The notes: generated by a model not told the origin, from the letters alone. 64,000 nt of DNA from Persephonella sp. IF05-L8 (GCF_000703045.1 NZ_JNLJ01000005.1:287023-351022); one strand, 5' to 3'; positions 28,560 through 36,695 are shown, counted from the stretch's first letter. A program made the numbers and translations.

Positions 28560-28571
28560 GCCTGTCCTTTG
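28548..28571 (+). terminator. Possible terminator hairpin overlapping the htpX stop
   Basis: GGACAGG (28548-28554) pairs with CCTGTCC (28561-28567) around a loop that contains the htpX stop codon; only three T follow, so termination may be partial. Confidence 0.5.
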
Positions 28572-28639
28572 GCTTTCTCCTTGCCATACACTTCCCACAG
28601 TAGTAGTTTTATTTACAAAATCATTTTATTAATTTTAAA

Positions 28640-28945
28640 ATGGAAAAAAGAGTTAGATTATCTCAAAATGAAATCAAAATAATTAAGAATTTGGCAAAGG
28701 AAATATTTGGGGAAAATTCCAAGGTCTATATTTTTGGTTCAAGGGCAGACTTAAGCAAGAAAGGTGGAGATATTGATATATTTATAGAAACAGATAAAAA
28801 AACTTCTTTACAGGAAGAACTTAAATTTTTAGCACAGATAGAAATAAAAGGTATAGAAAGAAAAGTGGATTTAATAGTTAAAAATCCATATAAAAAAGAG
28901 AAGAGCATCTTTAAAGAGGCAAAAGAAAAAGGAGTATTAATTTGA
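28640..28945 (+). CDS. MntA-like minimal nucleotidyltransferase (antitoxin)
   Basis: This 101-aa protein is a minimal nucleotidyltransferase. The catalytic pattern GSRADLSKKGGDIDIFIE shows GSx10DxD with the two metal-binding aspartates, and a third acidic position lies in ERKVDLIVK near residue 80. In known MntA/HepT pairs the nucleotidyltransferase acts as antitoxin by AMPylating the HEPN toxin. The four-base overlap (TTGA) with the following HEPN gene indicates tight coupling. The start is the ATG at 28640 with a weak upstream site. Confidence 0.85.
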   Translation: MEKRVRLSQNEIKIIKNLAKEIFGENSKVYIFGSRADLSKKGGDIDIFIETDKKTSLQEELKFLAQIEIKGIERKVDLIVKNPYKKEKSIFKEAKEKGVLI

Positions 28946-29397
28946 GCATAATTAAGGAAAATCTTCAAATAGCCAACATTCACCTGAATAGACTTAAACA
29001 AGCCTCTAAGGAAATAGAAAGTAAAAATATACTAAAAGATTTTGATATAGATGATTTTGAAGTTGTGAAAGTGATAGATACATTTGTTTTTAGATTTATA
29101 AAACTTCAGGATTATTTAGGGCAAAAGCTTTTTAGGCATTTTTTAGAAGAAATAGGGGAACTTTATGAAAATATGAGTTTTATAGATATACTGGATAAAT
29201 TAGAAAAATTGGGAATAATTAACTCTTCTGTGGAATGGATAGAAATAAGAAAATTAAGAAATAAACTTAAACATGAATGTCCTGACGAGCTTGAAGCTAT
29301 AAAAGAAGAGATTAATGTGGCCATGAATAAAATTTCTCTTTTAGAAAAAGCTCTACAAAATATAGAAGACTACTTAAAAAATAAGAAAATACTTTGA
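28942..29397 (+). CDS. HepT-like HEPN-domain RNase toxin
   Basis: This 151-aa, fully helical protein has the HEPN motif Rx4H in LRNKLKHECPDE near residue 107, the metal-independent RNase site of HepT toxins. Family members usually read RNxxxHxY, where the tyrosine is the AMPylation site used by MntA; here that position is Cys (HEC). The toxin may therefore be neutralised differently or modified elsewhere. The start is TTG 28942, overlapping the stop of the nucleotidyltransferase gene. The region 29398-29559 after it holds only a probable promoter for the next gene. Confidence 0.82.
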   Translation: MSIIKENLQIANIHLNRLKQASKEIESKNILKDFDIDDFEVVKVIDTFVFRFIKLQDYLGQKLFRHFLEEIGELYENMSFIDILDKLEKLGIINSSVEWIEIRKLRNKLKHECPDELEAIKEEINVAMNKISLLEKALQNIEDYLKNKKIL

Positions 29398-29559
29398 ATT
29401 TATGTCGTAGTTACTTCAAAATTTTTATTTTCAAAGCCATCTTTGTGAATACTAATTGAAAACAAGAATTTAGATAACTGTTTCTGAGCATACTACTATT
29501 GATTAACCTTCTGATAAAAGTATATTATAGATATAGTTAAAAATTAAATTGGAGAAAAA

Positions 29560-30264
29560 ATGGATACTGATATACAACTTTTACTTGAACTTCAGGAGAT
29601 AGACCAGCAAATCTCAAAACTAAAAAAACTCAAAGAGCAGATACCACAGGAAATAGAAGCCTTAAAAAAACAAAAGGAAGAACTAATTTTCAGATTTGAA
29701 AAAATCCACACAGACCTGAAAAAAGCCGAAGCCCTGAAAAGAGAAAAAGAGCTGGACATCCAGAGTTATGAAGACAGAATTCAAAAAATACAGGAAGCAC
29801 TGGAAAGAGTTAGAACCAACGAAGAATACAAAGCCCTTCTCAGGGAAAAAGCCCAGATAGAAGAGATGATAATGGAAGTTGAGGATGAAATCTTATCCAT
29901 AATGGAAGAGATTGAGAAACTCAAAGAAGAAGAACAAAAACTGCAACAGGTTATAGATAAAGAAAAAGAAGAGATTGATAAAAAAATAGCAGAAAAAGAA
30001 AAAGAGCTTGAAGAGGTAGAGCAGCAACTAAAAGAATTAGAAGAAAAAAGAAAAGACGTGGCATCCCGTATAAAACCGCAGCTTTTATCAAGGTATGAGC
30101 TGGTAAAAAATAAAAGAGGAACAGCAATTGCTATTATAGACAGTGATACCTGCACAGGTTGTTTCCTGATAATACCACCTAAGATATACAGTAGTGTTGT
30201 TAAAGGGGAAGGTCTATTAACCTGTCCCCATTGTGGAAGATTTCTCTATTACCAGCCTAAGTAA
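29560..30264 (+). CDS. Coiled-coil protein with C4 zinc ribbon (CT398/COG1579-like)
   Basis: This 234-aa protein is almost entirely a long antiparallel coiled coil (residues 5-180) rich in Glu and Lys, ending in a zinc ribbon with CTGC near residue 200 and CPHC near 224. This architecture matches the COG1579 family (DUF164/CT398), whose chlamydial member binds sigma-54 and flagellar/secretion components. The role in this organism is unknown. Its last bases overlap the convergent dapF-like gene by 8. A TTGATT and TATTAT pair near 29500-29530 may serve as promoter. Confidence 0.85.
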   Translation: MDTDIQLLLELQEIDQQISKLKKLKEQIPQEIEALKKQKEELIFRFEKIHTDLKKAEALKREKELDIQSYEDRIQKIQEALERVRTNEEYKALLREKAQIEEMIMEVEDEILSIMEEIEKLKEEEQKLQQVIDKEKEEIDKKIAEKEKELEEVEQQLKELEEKRKDVASRIKPQLLSRYELVKNKRGTAIAIIDSDTCTGCFLIIPPKIYSSVVKGEGLLTCPHCGRFLYYQPK

Positions 30265-31120
30265 ATTGGGAAGTCAGTTCAGGGCTTAAGACCCCTGAGC
30301 ATATTTCCTGAACTTCCCCTGTCATTCTTATATTCCAGTTTTCATCTATAGATATTTTCAGTTCTCCACCGGGCATTTTTATTGTGAGGTTTCTATCTGT
30401 AAGTCCTCTTTTTACCATAACAGAAGCAACAGCACAGGAAGAACTGCCTGAAGCAAGGGTATATCCTGCTCCCCTTTCCCATATCCTTATTTCAACAAGG
30501 TCAGGAGATATTACTTTTGCAAACTGGACATTTGTCCTGTTTGGGAATATTTCATAATTTTCAATAAATTTTCCGTATTCTTTAACTATTTTTTCATCAA
30601 GTTCATCTGTGATTATTACACAATGGGGATTTCCTACAGATACACAGTTAATCTCAAATTCTTTGTCCTTTATTTTGATTTTTTTACCGATACACTCTTC
30701 TGTATCACACACAACAGGTATCTGGTCTGACTTAAAAACAGCCTTTCCCATATCTACGGTAATTATACGGGCTCTACCGTTTTCAAGCTCATCAATATTT
30801 GCTTTTACAATGCCACCTTTTGTTTCAATGGTAAACTCTCTTTTATCTGTATATCCATAATCGTATAGGAACTTTATAAATATTCTAAGACCGTTTCCGC
30901 TTTTTTCTGCCTCTGAGCCGTCTGGATTAAAAATTCTCAGACCGAAATCTGCCCTTTCCGAGACAGTTTTCAGTAGTATCCCGTCAGAACCTATTCCGTA
31001 ATGGATATCGCAAATAGTTTTTATAGCCTGTTTAGATAAAGGAAAATCAATATTTTCTTCATCTAAACATATATAATCATTTCCAAGTCCATGGGATTTT
31101 ACAAAGAAGTTTTTTTCCAT
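30257..31120 (-). CDS. DapF-family epimerase homologue with both catalytic Cys replaced by Ser
   Basis: This 287-aa protein has the two-lobed DapF fold: GLGNDYICLD at the N-terminus, FNPDGSEAEKSGNGLRIF in lobe one and ERGAGYTLASGSSSCA in lobe two. In the established enzyme the two active-site cysteines (Cys73 and Cys217 of Haemophilus DapF) lie in CGNG and ACGTG motifs. Here these are Ser74 and Ser224, so it may not epimerise diaminopimelate by the usual two-thiol mechanism. It could be a related isomerase or a Ser-based variant. Its start shares the stop position of lipB, so the two form an operon. Confidence 0.85.
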   Translation of the reverse strand: MEKNFFVKSHGLGNDYICLDEENIDFPLSKQAIKTICDIHYGIGSDGILLKTVSERADFGLRIFNPDGSEAEKSGNGLRIFIKFLYDYGYTDKREFTIETKGGIVKANIDELENGRARIITVDMGKAVFKSDQIPVVCDTEECIGKKIKIKDKEFEINCVSVGNPHCVIITDELDEKIVKEYGKFIENYEIFPNRTNVQFAKVISPDLVEIRIWERGAGYTLASGSSSCAVASVMVKRGLTDRNLTIKMPGGELKISIDENWNIRMTGEVQEICSGVLSPELTSQFT

Positions 31121-31734
31121 TATTTTTCCCCTAAAATCATTTTTATTTTTTCTTTAAGAACAGGCTTTACCTGTTCAATATCAATTGAAGGAACAAAGTC
31201 TGCCATGTTGCAAACAGGAATATCGGTTATTCCACAGGGGATTATTTTATCAAAAAACGTTTTATCAACATTTATATTTAAGGAAAATCCATGATAGGAG
31301 ATGAAACGGGATATTTTTACTCCGATAAAGCCTATTTTACCTTTTGGTGTGAATACTCCCCGCAGCTTTGCCAGTCTGTAAGCCTCTATATCAAACTCTT
31401 TTAAGGTCTGTATCATTACCTCTTCCAGAGACCATACAAAATTTTTAACAGATAGCTTTTTCCCAGTAAGGCTTATTATTGGATAAACAACTATCTGGCC
31501 TTCTCCGTGGAATGTAACACTTCCCCCCCGTTCAATCTCAACCACAGGAATTTCTAAAGGGATATTTATCAGATGTTCTTTTTTTGTGGTTTTTCCAAGG
31601 GTATATACCGGATAATGTTCTGTTATAAGAACTACATCTTCCTGCTGGGGATTTTTTAATTTTTTTTCAAAAAATTCCTTCTGTAGTTTTAAAGCCTGAT
31701 TATACTCTGTTTTGCCTAAATCAATAATCTTCAT
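31120..31734 (-). CDS. lipB: Octanoyl-[ACP]:protein octanoyltransferase LipB
   Basis: This 204-aa enzyme transfers octanoyl groups from acyl carrier protein to lipoate-dependent proteins. It has the conserved ITEHYPVYTLGK, EIERGGSVTFHGEGQIVVYPII, catalytic Lys in IGFIGVKI and catalytic Cys in IIPCGITD. I prefer ATG 31734 to the in-frame TTG 31749. No ribosome-binding site precedes it, but TATAAT lies 6 bases upstream (31741-31746, minus strand), so the transcript may be leaderless. A divergent JAMM peptidase gene starts 30 bases away. Confidence 0.92.
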   Translation of the reverse strand: MKIIDLGKTEYNQALKLQKEFFEKKLKNPQQEDVVLITEHYPVYTLGKTTKKEHLINIPLEIPVVEIERGGSVTFHGEGQIVVYPIISLTGKKLSVKNFVWSLEEVMIQTLKEFDIEAYRLAKLRGVFTPKGKIGFIGVKISRFISYHGFSLNINVDKTFFDKIIPCGITDIPVCNMADFVPSIDIEQVKPVLKEKIKMILGEK

Positions 31735-31763
31735 GATAAAATTATACAAAAAGGGGTCTGATA

Positions 31764-32183
31764 ATGCTTAAAATAAAAAAAGAAGTAATAGAGGAAATCA
31801 AAAGGCAGGGCGAAAAAGGATACCCTTATGAAATATGTGGATTTTTAATTGGCGAGATAGATTTTGAAAAAAATATAAGAACGGCTGTTGAGGCCTTTCA
31901 GGTTGAAAATCAGAATAAAGAAAGGGCTAACGATAGATTTGAGATAGCACCTCAGGATTATCTAAAGGTTGAAAATTATGCAGACCAAAAAGGGCTTATG
32001 ATTGTTGGAATATATCATACCCACCCTGACCATCCTGATAGGCCTTCAGAAACAGACCTTAGATTTGCCCAGCCTGATATGTCTTATATAATTCTGTCTG
32101 TGAAAAATGGTAAGGCTGATAATTGGAGAAGCTGGGAGCTTATTAACGGCAAATTTCAGGAAGAGCAGGTGGAAATTATTTAA
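31764..32183 (+). CDS. JAMM/Mov34 metallopeptidase (M67 family)
   Basis: This 139-aa protein is a prokaryotic JAB1/MPN zinc peptidase. An early Glu in YEICGFLIG and the metal site HTHPDHPDRPSETDLRFA (HxHx10D type) are both visible. Bacterial members of this size remove C-terminal extensions from ubiquitin-like sulphur carriers such as MoaD/ThiS homologues, so a role in sulphur-carrier processing is plausible. No carrier gene is adjacent. AAGGGG is the ribosome-binding site. The 3' end overlaps the convergent gene by 8 bases. Confidence 0.88.
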   Translation: MLKIKKEVIEEIKRQGEKGYPYEICGFLIGEIDFEKNIRTAVEAFQVENQNKERANDRFEIAPQDYLKVENYADQKGLMIVGIYHTHPDHPDRPSETDLRFAQPDMSYIILSVKNGKADNWRSWELINGKFQEEQVEII

Positions 32184-32691
32184 TTCTTTTTAGAGTTATA
32201 TCTATTTTTCCTTCTATCTCTATTTTTTCAGGCAGTCTATTGTTTTTTGATAGCTTGAGGATAATTTTTTTGACCTTTTTACTTTTTAATGGATAAATTG
32301 TTACCTTATCCCCTTTTTCAACTATTTTATACGGGAAATTCCTGTCTTTTTCTGGGTCAGGCTTTTTACCTTCAAGAATATATTTTACAATTAGTGGAAG
32401 CCATGGTTTTTTCTTAAGAATTTGCTCGTTTTTGTATACTTTTTCTTTTTTGTTTTCTTTTTCATAGAGAAAATAACCTTTTTCTGAGGCTTCAAATCTG
32501 AATGTATAGTTATAAATCCATCTGAAACTGGGATAGGTTTCTCCCTTTACAAATGCTTTGTTGTTTTGAATATCAAATGTCACTTCTCCGACTGGAAAAA
32601 AATATACATAAACTTTATATACACCTTTTTCTGCAAATGCAGATATATATAGCAATAAAAAACTAAGAATAGTTAGGAAAGATTTCCTCAT
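32176..32691 (-). CDS. Exported DUF3108-like protein
   Basis: This 171-aa protein begins with a clear signal peptide (MRKSFLTILSFLLLYISAFA, cleavage after about residue 20) and continues with beta-rich, highly charged segments such as GVYKVYVYFFPVGEVTFDI, PSFRWIYNYTFRFEASEKG and IVEKGDKVTIYPLKSKKV. This pattern resembles periplasmic DUF3108 proteins, which have no settled function. Location is probably periplasm or outer membrane. A terminator for the upstream cold-shock gene (32731-32756) lies between the two, so it may have its own promoter. Confidence 0.65.
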   Translation of the reverse strand: MRKSFLTILSFLLLYISAFAEKGVYKVYVYFFPVGEVTFDIQNNKAFVKGETYPSFRWIYNYTFRFEASEKGYFLYEKENKKEKVYKNEQILKKKPWLPLIVKYILEGKKPDPEKDRNFPYKIVEKGDKVTIYPLKSKKVKKIILKLSKNNRLPEKIEIEGKIDITLKRIK

Positions 32692-32730
32692 TAAATTTCC
32701 TGAAAATTTTTATTTTAAGGATAATATAAA

Positions 32731-32756
32731 AAAGGGGTGGAATTCCACCCCTTTAT
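32731..32756 (-). terminator. Intrinsic terminator of the cold-shock gene
   Basis: A perfect AAAGGGGTGGAA/TTCCACCCCTTT palindrome (32731-32754) is followed on the minus strand by six T. Confidence 0.85.
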
Positions 32757-32769
32757 GAGAATAAATTGA

Positions 32770-32979
32770 TTATCCGCTGACTACAACATTTTGTGCTTTT
32801 TCACCTTTTTCTTCTTGAACAATGTCAAACTCTACTTTCTGGCCTTCTTCCAGAGTTTTAAATCCTTCGCCTTGAATAGCTGAGAAGTGAACGAAAACAT
32901 CACCCTGGCCATCATCTCTTGTGATGAAGCCGTATCCTTTCTTTGAGTTGAACCATTTAACTGTACCTGTGTGACGCAT
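32770..32979 (-). CDS. Cold-shock protein (CspA family)
   Basis: This 69-aa single OB-fold protein has RNP1 [10 protein letters not shown] and RNP2 VFVHFSAI, with the usual [14 protein letters not shown] start. Such proteins bind single-stranded RNA and act as RNA chaperones. GGAGG upstream fixes ATG 32979; an apparent extension of the frame upstream is 5' leader, not protein. The leader of about 105 bases contains strong secondary structure (33021-33077) and follows a TTGACA promoter at 33091-33119, which suggests post-transcriptional control as in cspA of other bacteria. Confidence 0.95.
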   Translation of the reverse strand: MRHTGTVKWFNSKKGYGFITRDDGQGDVFVHFSAIQGEGFKTLEEGQKVEFDIVQEEKGEKAQNVVVSG

Positions 32980-33020
32980 TACTAAAAATCCTCCAAAATA
33001 AAATTTAACTTTTTTGAAGA

Positions 33021-33077
33021 GTTTAAAGGCTCTGGGAGCGCGCTCTGAGAGGGGAATTCCCCTGAGAGACTTTAAAC
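33021..33077 (-). promoter_or_regulatory. Structured 5' leader of the cold-shock gene
   Basis: On the minus strand GTTTAAAG (33070-33077) pairs with CTTTAAAC (33021-33028) and encloses two GC-rich hairpins, AGGGGAATTCCCCT and GAGCGCGCTC. Together they would form a three-way junction just after the predicted transcription start, upstream of the GGAGG site. Confidence 0.6.
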
Positions 33078-33090
33078 ATCTTCTGCAATA

Positions 33091-33119
33091 AGTATGTGCC
33101 TTTTTTGGTATATTGTCAA
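33091..33119 (-). promoter_or_regulatory. Putative cold-shock gene promoter
   Basis: TTGACA (33114-33119) and CATACT (33091-33096) are 17 bases apart on the minus strand. Confidence 0.6.
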
Positions 33120-33196
33120 TACTAATTTGCACAAACTTTGGTCAGATTTATGTTGTTATATACTAAATTTCCTAAAAATTTTTGGAAGGATTTATG

Positions 33197-33934
33197 ATGG
33201 AGGTAAGACTTAACAAATTTATTGCATCAACTGGATACTGTTCCAGAAGAAAAGCAGACCAGCTTATACAGGAAGGAAAAGTCAAAGTAAATGGTAAAGT
33301 AGTAAAAGAACTGGGGTTAAAGATAAATCCAGAAAAAGATGAAGTTGAAGTTGAAGGAAAAGTATTAAAGCCAGTTCAGAAGAAAGTTTATATAAAACTA
33401 TACAAACCCCGTGGATACTTAACTCAGCTGGGTAAGGACAAATTTGGTAGAAAAACACTTTCAGATTTATTTGAGGAAATAGGCCTCAAAGAAAAAGTAT
33501 TTCCGGCAGGGAGACTGGATTATGACAGTGAAGGTCTGCTTATACTTACAAATGATGGAGAGTTTGCAAATAAACTTATGCACCCTAAAAATAAAATTCC
33601 TAAGACCTATATAGTAGAAGTTAAAAGAAGGGTTAATCTGGATACCTTTAATAGTATGAGAAAAGGAAAACAGCTTGAAGATGTATTCCTTAAACCTGAT
33701 GATATAAAAATCCTAAAGAAAAAAAGGAATTCCACACTTCTGGAAATTACAATTCATTCAGGACAGAAAAGGGTAGTAAGGAGATTTATGGCAGCTTTTG
33801 GTCATCCTGTTATAAGGCTAATAAGAACATCAGTTGGCAGAATAGAACTGAATAATCTGAAACCTAAAGAGTGGGAACATATTCCTGAGAAAGAGATTGA
33901 AAGAACCATAAAAATGACGGAAAAAAGAAAATAG
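33197..33934 (+). CDS. RluB-like 23S rRNA pseudouridine synthase (RsuA/RluB/E/F family)
   Basis: This 245-aa enzyme has an N-terminal S4 RNA-binding domain (RLNKFIASTGYCSRRKADQLIQEG) followed by the pseudouridine synthase domain. The catalytic aspartate is in GRLDYDSEGLLILTNDG, and HSGQKRVVRRFMAAFGHPVIRLIR is the RsuA-family C-terminal motif. RluB modifies 23S rRNA helix 80 uridine in E. coli; the exact target here is inferred from best family resemblance. I chose ATG 33197 with AAGGA 6 bases upstream; ATG 33194 and TTG 33182 are in the same frame. Confidence 0.88.
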   Translation: MEVRLNKFIASTGYCSRRKADQLIQEGKVKVNGKVVKELGLKINPEKDEVEVEGKVLKPVQKKVYIKLYKPRGYLTQLGKDKFGRKTLSDLFEEIGLKEKVFPAGRLDYDSEGLLILTNDGEFANKLMHPKNKIPKTYIVEVKRRVNLDTFNSMRKGKQLEDVFLKPDDIKILKKKRNSTLLEITIHSGQKRVVRRFMAAFGHPVIRLIRTSVGRIELNNLKPKEWEHIPEKEIERTIKMTEKRK

Positions 33935-33961
33935 TTGTATTTCTTAATCTGATATAAGGTA

Positions 33962-33989
33962 TTGATTTTTTTCATTTTTTGCATATAAT
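33962..33989 (+). promoter_or_regulatory. Strong putative promoter of an orphan small RNA
   Basis: TTGATT (33962-33967) and a perfect TATAAT (33984-33989) are 16 bases apart. It lies 28 bases after the RluB-like stop and no plus-strand protein gene follows before mutS (minus), so it should drive a non-coding transcript. Confidence 0.7.
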
Positions 33990-33995
33990 ACAAAT

Positions 33996-34096
33996 CCCCT
34001 CAGGTTAGTGGGACACGCAGCACCTGAAGCTGTGTTTCCTCTCATGGCCCTCCTAACCTCCTATTTCTGGCGGTATCAAAAGATACCGCCCTTTTT
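33996..34096 (+). ncRNA. Candidate new small RNA of about 100 nt
   Basis: Between a promoter (33962-33989) and a terminator (34069-34096) lies a compact structured sequence. GGTTAG (34003-34008) pairs with CTAACC (34053-34058). Inside it GGACACGCAGC (34011-34021 region) pairs with GCTGTGTTTCC (34029-34039) with one mismatch. The apical loop sequence ACCTGA (34022-34027) is complementary to TCAGGT (34000-34005), so a pseudoknot that competes with the outer stem is possible. I find no conserved GGAAG/AGCAG core of SRP RNA and no feature of 6S, tmRNA or RNase P RNA. Function is unknown. Confidence 0.65.
34069..34096 (+). terminator. Terminator of the small RNA
   Basis: A perfect GGCGGTATC/GATACCGCC stem with an AAAA loop is followed by CTTTTT. 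The T run is on the plus side only, so it serves plus-strand transcription. Confidence 0.88.
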
Positions 34097-36695
34097 AATT
34101 TTTAAACTGTTTTATCTTTGTTTTTAGCTGGTTTAAAAATACTATTGCATCTATAGGTGTCATGGTTGCTATATCAATACTTTCAATCTCTTTTATTAGT
34201 TGCTGGATGTGGTCTGGAGTTTGCTCCTTTTCTTCCAACTCCCTGAATAACGGCAGATACTCCTCTTTTTTCTGGGATAGATTTATTATAGTCTCATCTA
34301 TTTTTTTCTCCTGCTCTTCCTCAAGATGATACAGGATTTCATAAGCCCTTTTAATTATTTCTTCCTTTATTCCTGCAAGTTTTGCCACATGAACACCATA
34401 ACTTTTGTTTGTGAAGCCTTCTTTTACTTTGAATAAAAACTTTATATCTCCTTTTTGCTCTAAGATTTCCATGTGGTAGTTTTTGACCCCTTTTATCTCC
34501 TCTTCTAATTTGGTTAGTTCATGGTAATGGGTAGCAAATAATGTTTTTGCTTTTATTTTCTGGCTTATATATTCTGAGATAGCCCATGCAATTGAAAGAC
34601 CGTCATAGGTGCTGGTTCCCCTTCCAACTTCATCAAGAACAACAAAGCTTTTTGAGGTTATATTATTCAGGATATTTGCCATCTCAAGCATCTCAACCAT
34701 AAATGTTGAAAGTCCCTTTGACAGTACATCTCCAGAGCCTATTCTGGTAAATATTCCATCAACAATAGAGATTTTTGCCTTTTTGGCAGGGACAAATGAG
34801 CCTGCCTGTGCCAGAATTAGTATTATTGCTGATTGTCTTATAAATGTGCTTTTACCGGCCATATTGGGACCTGTGATTATATGGAAAAAGGAGTTTTTGT
34901 CCATCTTTAAATCATTTGGAACAAAATCATTCACAAACTCTTTTATTACAGGATGATATCCCTCCTGAATAAATATCCCGTAATCTTCTGTTATTTCTGG
35001 CTTTGTCCAGCCTTTTTCCACAGATATTGTGGCAAGGGATTGTATAGCATCTATAAAACCAACATTCTGGGCTGTTTTTGCAATCTTTTCTGCGTTTTGG
35101 GAAACCTCTTCCCTGATTTGCATAAATATTTCATACTCAAGGGCTTTTATCTTTTCATCTGCAGACAGGATTTTTTCCTCAAATCTCTGGAGTTTTTCTG
35201 TTGTGAACCTTTCTGCATTTGAAAGGGTCTGTCTTCTCCTAAAGTATGAGGGGACAAATTTGAGATTTGGCTTTGTTACTTCTATATAATAGCCCATTAC
35301 CTTGTTATAGCCTATTTTAAGGCTCTGGATACCTGTTTCTTCTCTAAGCTCTTCCTGATACTCTTTTACCCATTGATTTCCTTTTTCCTTGATTTCCTTA
35401 AGCTCATCAAGGTCTGAATTAACTCCCTTTTTGATTAATCCCCCTTCTTTCAGATGTATTGGTGGATTATCCTCAAGATATTTTTCCAGCTTATCTATTA
35501 AATAAGAGAAATCCTGTATATTTTCAAATAACTGTTTCCCATATTCAGACTTTATTTGATTTTGTAAGGATTTAAGCTCCTTTATATGCTTTAAAGATGT
35601 TCTGAGGGCAACCATATCCCGGGGGGTCATTGTGTTTGAGGATATTTTTGAGATAAGCCTTTCCACATCAAAAATTTCATTAAGTATTTTCCTTATTTTT
35701 TCCCTGAGGTTTGAATTTCCAAAGAGCTCAGAGACAAATTCCAGTCTTTGTTGTATCAGATTTTTGTTTTTTAATGGATGTAGCAGGAAAAACTTTAATT
35801 TTCTTCTTCCCATTCCTGTAAGGGTTCTATCTATAACCCGCAATAGTGGAACATTTCCTTCATTTGCTGTTGTAAGTTCAAGATGTTTCTGGGCTGAGTA
35901 ATCAAGTCTTATATAAATATCTCCCTGATACTGTTTTAAAGGATTTATAAAAGGTAAGAATTGCTTCTGGGTAATCTTGACATACTCAAGAACTGCGGCA
36001 GCTGATAAAAGGGCAGTTATATCCTTGTCTGAAAATCCAAATGATGAATAATGGCTCGTTTTAAAAAAGTCTAAAAGGTTTTTTAGCTTTTCTTGGGAGA
36101 AAAAGTCTTGGGGAACATGGGATATGAATATATTTCTGAAATTTTCCTTTATCTCCGGTATTTCTGTGTTTTCAGGAAGTAGTATCTCTTTTGGCTGGAA
36201 TTTTCCCAGAAATGCTATTAAGCCATCAAGGTCTGTTGTTGTAGCAAAAAACTCACCTGTGGAAAGGTTTATGTATGAAACCCCGTATTTATTTCCTTCT
36301 AAGAGTATTGAGACAAGAGCAGATTTCAGCTTTTCGTTTTCAAAGTATGTCCCCGGGGTTATTACTCTAATTACGTCCCTTTTGACTATTCCTTTGGCTT
36401 TTGAGGCATCTTCAAGCTGTTCACATATTGCGACTTTATGACCCTTCGCAACAAGTCGGCTAATATAACTGTCTGCAGCATGATAGGGAATTCCACACAT
36501 TGGGATATCTGCAGATTTTCCAACCTTTTTTCTGGTAAGTGCTATATTTAAATCTCTGGCTCCAATATATGCATCTTCATAAAACATCTCATAAAAGTCG
36601 CCTAATCTATATAAAACAAGGGCATCAGGATACTCATTTTTAATTCTGTGATACTGGGCAAGCATAGGGGTGATATTTTCTTTCTTTTCTGACAT
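34095..36695 (-). CDS. mutS: DNA mismatch repair protein MutS
   Basis: This 866-aa protein is MutS1. The mismatch-binding Phe-x-Glu lies in YRLGDFYEMFYEDA near residue 30. The connector, core/lever and clamp domains follow, with the DNA-contacting KIGYNKVMGYYIEVTK segment near 470. The ATPase has Walker A GPNMAGKSTFIRQ, FVVLDEVGRGTSTYDGLSIAWA, and ATHYHELTKLEE. Length is normal. The protein forms a dimer that scans DNA for mismatches and recruits MutL. Its 3' end meets the small-RNA terminator. Confidence 0.98.
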   Translation of the reverse strand: MSEKKENITPMLAQYHRIKNEYPDALVLYRLGDFYEMFYEDAYIGARDLNIALTRKKVGKSADIPMCGIPYHAADSYISRLVAKGHKVAICEQLEDASKAKGIVKRDVIRVITPGTYFENEKLKSALVSILLEGNKYGVSYINLSTGEFFATTTDLDGLIAFLGKFQPKEILLPENTEIPEIKENFRNIFISHVPQDFFSQEKLKNLLDFFKTSHYSSFGFSDKDITALLSAAAVLEYVKITQKQFLPFINPLKQYQGDIYIRLDYSAQKHLELTTANEGNVPLLRVIDRTLTGMGRRKLKFFLLHPLKNKNLIQQRLEFVSELFGNSNLREKIRKILNEIFDVERLISKISSNTMTPRDMVALRTSLKHIKELKSLQNQIKSEYGKQLFENIQDFSYLIDKLEKYLEDNPPIHLKEGGLIKKGVNSDLDELKEIKEKGNQWVKEYQEELREETGIQSLKIGYNKVMGYYIEVTKPNLKFVPSYFRRRQTLSNAERFTTEKLQRFEEKILSADEKIKALEYEIFMQIREEVSQNAEKIAKTAQNVGFIDAIQSLATISVEKGWTKPEITEDYGIFIQEGYHPVIKEFVNDFVPNDLKMDKNSFFHIITGPNMAGKSTFIRQSAIILILAQAGSFVPAKKAKISIVDGIFTRIGSGDVLSKGLSTFMVEMLEMANILNNITSKSFVVLDEVGRGTSTYDGLSIAWAISEYISQKIKAKTLFATHYHELTKLEEEIKGVKNYHMEILEQKGDIKFLFKVKEGFTNKSYGVHVAKLAGIKEEIIKRAYEILYHLEEEQEKKIDETIINLSQKKEEYLPLFRELEEKEQTPDHIQQLIKEIESIDIATMTPIDAIVFLNQLKTKIKQFKN

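Noticed and set aside
32980-33132. N-terminal extension of the cold-shock protein frame
   Set aside because: The canonical start [11 protein letters not shown] with GGAGG is at 32979; the extension covers the promoter and structured leader.
33996-34096. SRP (4.5S) RNA for the small RNA
   Set aside because: The length fits, but the conserved GGAA apical loop and the AGCAG symmetric loop are absent.
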